This document shows, in pieces, positions 6,641-8,421 of a DNA stretch of 8,421 bases. Under the pieces are notes generated by a model. It was not told where the DNA came from and made no database searches. It saw only the letters and a program-made list of their open reading frames with translations. The DNA lies in the NCBI GenBank assembly GCA_038323315.1, contig JBBQGU010000168.1, positions 1-8,421 of the forward strand, in the 5' to 3' direction. The DNA comes from Stagnihabitans sp038323315. GTDB taxonomy: Bacteria; Pseudomonadota; Alphaproteobacteria; Rhodobacterales; Rhodobacteraceae. Numbering within the stretch: position 1 is the first letter of the stretch; the number at the start of each line of letters is the position of its first letter. The position numbers were made by a program, and so were the translations under genes.

Positions 6641-8260
6641 TTACGACCCCAACGCCTCGAACAACCGCGCGACCGCTTCCGCGCCGGGATCCACGTGCCC
6701 CTCCAGATTGCCCTCGCTGATATAGGCCGCCCGCCCCGCTTTTGCGCGCCGCATCGTGGCGGTATGATCCGCCCCCGCCCGCGCTGCCCGTGTCGCAGCG
6801 GCCAACCCGTCGCCCAAAGCCTCCAACGCGGGGTGCAGGGCGTCCACCATCGTCCGGTCGCCCAACCCCGCCCCGCCGATCTGCTGCATCCGGTCCAGGC
6901 CCGCCTTCAACGCCGCGCCCATCGTCAGGCCAGACGAGGCCGCATCCCCCGCCGCCGCAAAGAATATCGCCAGCAGCACGCCCGAGGACCCGCCCATGGT
7001 CTGGCTCAACTCCAGCCCGATCGCACGGTACAATTGCGTATGGTCGGCCAGCGGCAGATGGTCCATCGCCCCGATCAGCGCGCGCGCCGCCCCCGCCAGG
7101 GTCGACCCGGTATCGCCGTCGCCGGTCTTGGCGTCCAGAGCGTTCAGGTCCGCCTCCATCGCCATCAGGATTTCGCAGCACCGCGTCAGGAACGCCCGCG
7201 TCGGCTGATGGGCGGACGGGATCGGCCGGATCGGCGTCAACCCATCCGGCAGCGCCAGCACAATTGCCGCACCCACAGCCTCACAGCCAGGCCAGGCCGC
7301 CAGTCCCGAGGGCGCCGTCAAGGCCGCCAGATGTGCCGCCGGTGCGGGATAGACCGAAACCGAAACCCCCCGCATATCCAGACTGGTCATCATCGCCGCA
7401 GGCCCGACCATATGGCTGATCTGCCCGCCGATCCGCGACCGCAGCAGTTCGAACGCCAGCACCGACATTTCCAGAACCGATGTCCCGCCCAGATTGTTCA
7501 ACACCACCACATGCGGCCCCGGCTCCATCGCGACAGCCAGCTTGTCGACCATTGCCGCAATCGCCTGCTCGGCTCCCGAAAAGCCGATCTGTTCCACCCC
7601 CGGCTCGCCATGAATGCCCAAGCCCAACTCCACCATCCCCGCCGGAATCCGGCTCTCCTTGGTCGAGCCCGGAACCGTGCAGGTGTCCAGCGACATGCCG
7701 ATGGACTTGATCCCGGCAACCACCTGTCCAGCGGCCTCCGTCACCTCGGCCAAATCCGCGCCCTGTTCCGCCAAATGCCCGGCAATCTTGTGCACAAACA
7801 GCGTCCCCGCCACGCCACGCGCTTGGGGCAGGTGCGGCAAAGCAATGTCGTCATCGACGATCACGATGCTGACCTTGCGCCCGAACGCCCGCGCCCGCTC
7901 CGCCGCCAACCCAAAGTTCAACCTGTCGCCGGTGTAGTTCTTGACGATCAGCAAACACCCCGCAGGTCCCGTCACCGCCAATATTCCCGCCAACACCGCA
8001 TCGACCGACGGGCTGGCAAAAACATCCCCACACACCGCCGCCGTCAACATGCCCTTGCCCACAAACCCCGCATGGGCCGGCTCATGCCCCGCCCCGCCAC
8101 CGGACACCAGCGCGACCTTGCTGCGATCCCAGTCCGCCCTGACCACCACCCGGATATGCGGATAGCCATCCAACCGTGCCAACCGCCCGCCACTGGCCAT
8201 GATCAGCCCGTCTATCGCCTCGGTGACGATATTCTCACGTTTGTTCATGAATTGAGTCAT
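6641..8260 (-). CDS. dhaKL: ATP-dependent dihydroxyacetone-type kinase, DhaK-DhaL single chain
   Basis: This cytoplasmic kinase phosphorylates dihydroxyacetone or a similar short ketose with ATP. The 539 residues hold a DhaK domain (about 1-335) and a DhaL domain (about 355-539). DhaK shows GGGAGHEPAH (54-63), KNYTGDRLNFG (107-117) and GIHGEPG (215-221), whose His217 matches the residue that covalently binds the substrate carbonyl. DhaL shows DAKTGDGDTGS (376-386), with Asp376, 381 and 383 as Mg-ATP ligands, then TMGGSSG (421-427) and GDRTMVDAL (467-475). Both domains on one chain mark the ATP-using type, like Citrobacter DhaK, not the PTS-driven E. coli set. The start at 8260 is chosen because AGGAG (8267-8271) lies 6 bases upstream and the DhaK homology starts there; a longer in-frame start at 8362 would overlap the upstream gene. 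Erythrulose kinases belong to the same family, so the true substrate is open. Confidence 0.93.
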   Translation of the reverse strand: MTQFMNKRENIVTEAIDGLIMASGGRLARLDGYPHIRVVVRADWDRSKVALVSGGGAGHEPAHAGFVGKGMLTAAVCGDVFASPSVDAVLAGILAVTGPAGCLLIVKNYTGDRLNFGLAAERARAFGRKVSIVIVDDDIALPHLPQARGVAGTLFVHKIAGHLAEQGADLAEVTEAAGQVVAGIKSIGMSLDTCTVPGSTKESRIPAGMVELGLGIHGEPGVEQIGFSGAEQAIAAMVDKLAVAMEPGPHVVVLNNLGGTSVLEMSVLAFELLRSRIGGQISHMVGPAAMMTSLDMRGVSVSVYPAPAAHLAALTAPSGLAAWPGCEAVGAAIVLALPDGLTPIRPIPSAHQPTRAFLTRCCEILMAMEADLNALDAKTGDGDTGSTLAGAARALIGAMDHLPLADHTQLYRAIGLELSQTMGGSSGVLLAIFFAAAGDAASSGLTMGAALKAGLDRMQQIGGAGLGDRTMVDALHPALEALGDGLAAATRAARAGADHTATMRRAKAGRAAYISEGNLEGHVDPGAEAVARLFEALGS

Positions 8261-8266
8261 GGGGTG

Positions 8267-8273
8267 CTCCTCA
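8267..8273 (-). promoter_or_regulatory. Ribosome binding site overlapping the upstream stop
   Basis: On the minus strand TGAGGAG contains the TGA stop of the ABC ATPase and an AGGAG Shine-Dalgarno, 6 bases before the kinase ATG. It decides the kinase start and suggests translational coupling of the two genes. Confidence 0.8.
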
Positions 8274-8421
8274 CACGATACGCGCGCCGGTGGCGTCGAA
8301 ATAGAACGGCCGGACGGGTTGGATTTTGATGATGTCACCGGCCCGAAGCGCGGTATGGGCATCGGTCACGGTGATCAGGTCGTGCGATTTGAACTTCAGA
8401 TGCAGGCGGGTCTGGTCGCCC
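8271..8421 (-). CDS. MalK/UgpC-type ABC transporter ATPase, C-terminal end (partial)
   Basis: Only the last 49 codons are in the window; the gene continues beyond 8421. The reading (GDQTRLHLKFKSHDLITVTD, then RAGDIIKIQP, RPFYFDATGARIV) is typical of the TOBE domain that ends sugar and polyol importer ATPases of the MalK/UgpC group, where the final phrase is usually F-F-D-x-x-G-x-R-I. The ATPase motifs would be upstream and cannot be checked. The TGA at 8271-8273 is 10 bases from the kinase start, so the transporter and kinase form one operon. The substrate is probably a small sugar or polyol that yields a ketose for the kinase; that is inferred from context alone. Confidence 0.72.
   Translation of the reverse strand, partial: GDQTRLHLKFKSHDLITVTDAHTALRAGDIIKIQPVRPFYFDATGARIV

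Noticed and set aside
6695..8329. 544-codon plus-strand open frame opposite the kinase
   Set aside because: Arg/Pro/His/Gln-rich antisense artefact; DhaK and DhaL catalytic motifs are on the minus strand.
8261..8362. N-terminal extension of the kinase to a start at 8362
   Set aside because: It would overlap the ABC ATPase end, has no family homology, and AGGAG sits ideally for the ATG at 8260.
1..8421. CRISPR array, tRNA/rRNA genes, transposase or prophage genes
   Set aside because: Looked for regular spaced repeats, tRNA-like cloverleaf segments and mobile-element proteins; none was seen.

Overview
The window is GC-rich. Its codon use, its imelysin/di-haem oxidoreductase gene pair, its polyamine-type ABC operon with a Tat-exported binding protein, and its intergenic repeats suggest an alphaproteobacterium, most likely of the Rhodobacteraceae/Paracoccaceae type. 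This placement is by overall look, not by a marker gene.

Region 1 (1-1618, + strand) is what seems to be a decaying envelope redox/metal locus. It starts with the 3' two thirds of a di-haem oxidoreductase (DUF1111/'thiol oxidoreductase' type) interrupted by two in-frame nonsense codons. One base later comes an imelysin-family gene. The last ~40 codons of that gene do not look like imelysin; they look like the C-terminus of DUF1513, a beta-propeller protein normally encoded just downstream in this type of cluster. The simplest reading is an internal deletion that fused two neighbouring genes.

Region 2 (1619-1974) has no recognised gene. It carries two adjacent hairpins inside a repeat-like element and two short palindromes upstream of the next operon.

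Region 3 (1975-6033, + strand) is a complete four-gene ABC importer of the spermidine/putrescine (Pot) family, in the order ATPase, Tat-exported binding protein, PotB-type permease, PotC-type permease. A 10-bp-stem hairpin at 6048-6077 follows and may terminate it.

Region 4 (6112-6547, - strand) is a broken single-domain globin gene. Its helices can be read in order only by switching frames at least twice, and about seven codons seem to be missing.

Region 5 (6641-8421, - strand) is the distal end of a second operon, convergent with the Pot operon. It holds the last 49 codons of a MalK/UgpC-type ABC ATPase and, 10 bases later, a full single-chain dihydroxyacetone-type kinase (DhaK+DhaL). This pairing suggests uptake of a small sugar or polyol whose ketose product is phosphorylated.

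The window thus mixes two intact transport/catabolic operons with two degraded loci. No new defence or mobile system is visible; the most unusual object is the imelysin-DUF1513 fusion.
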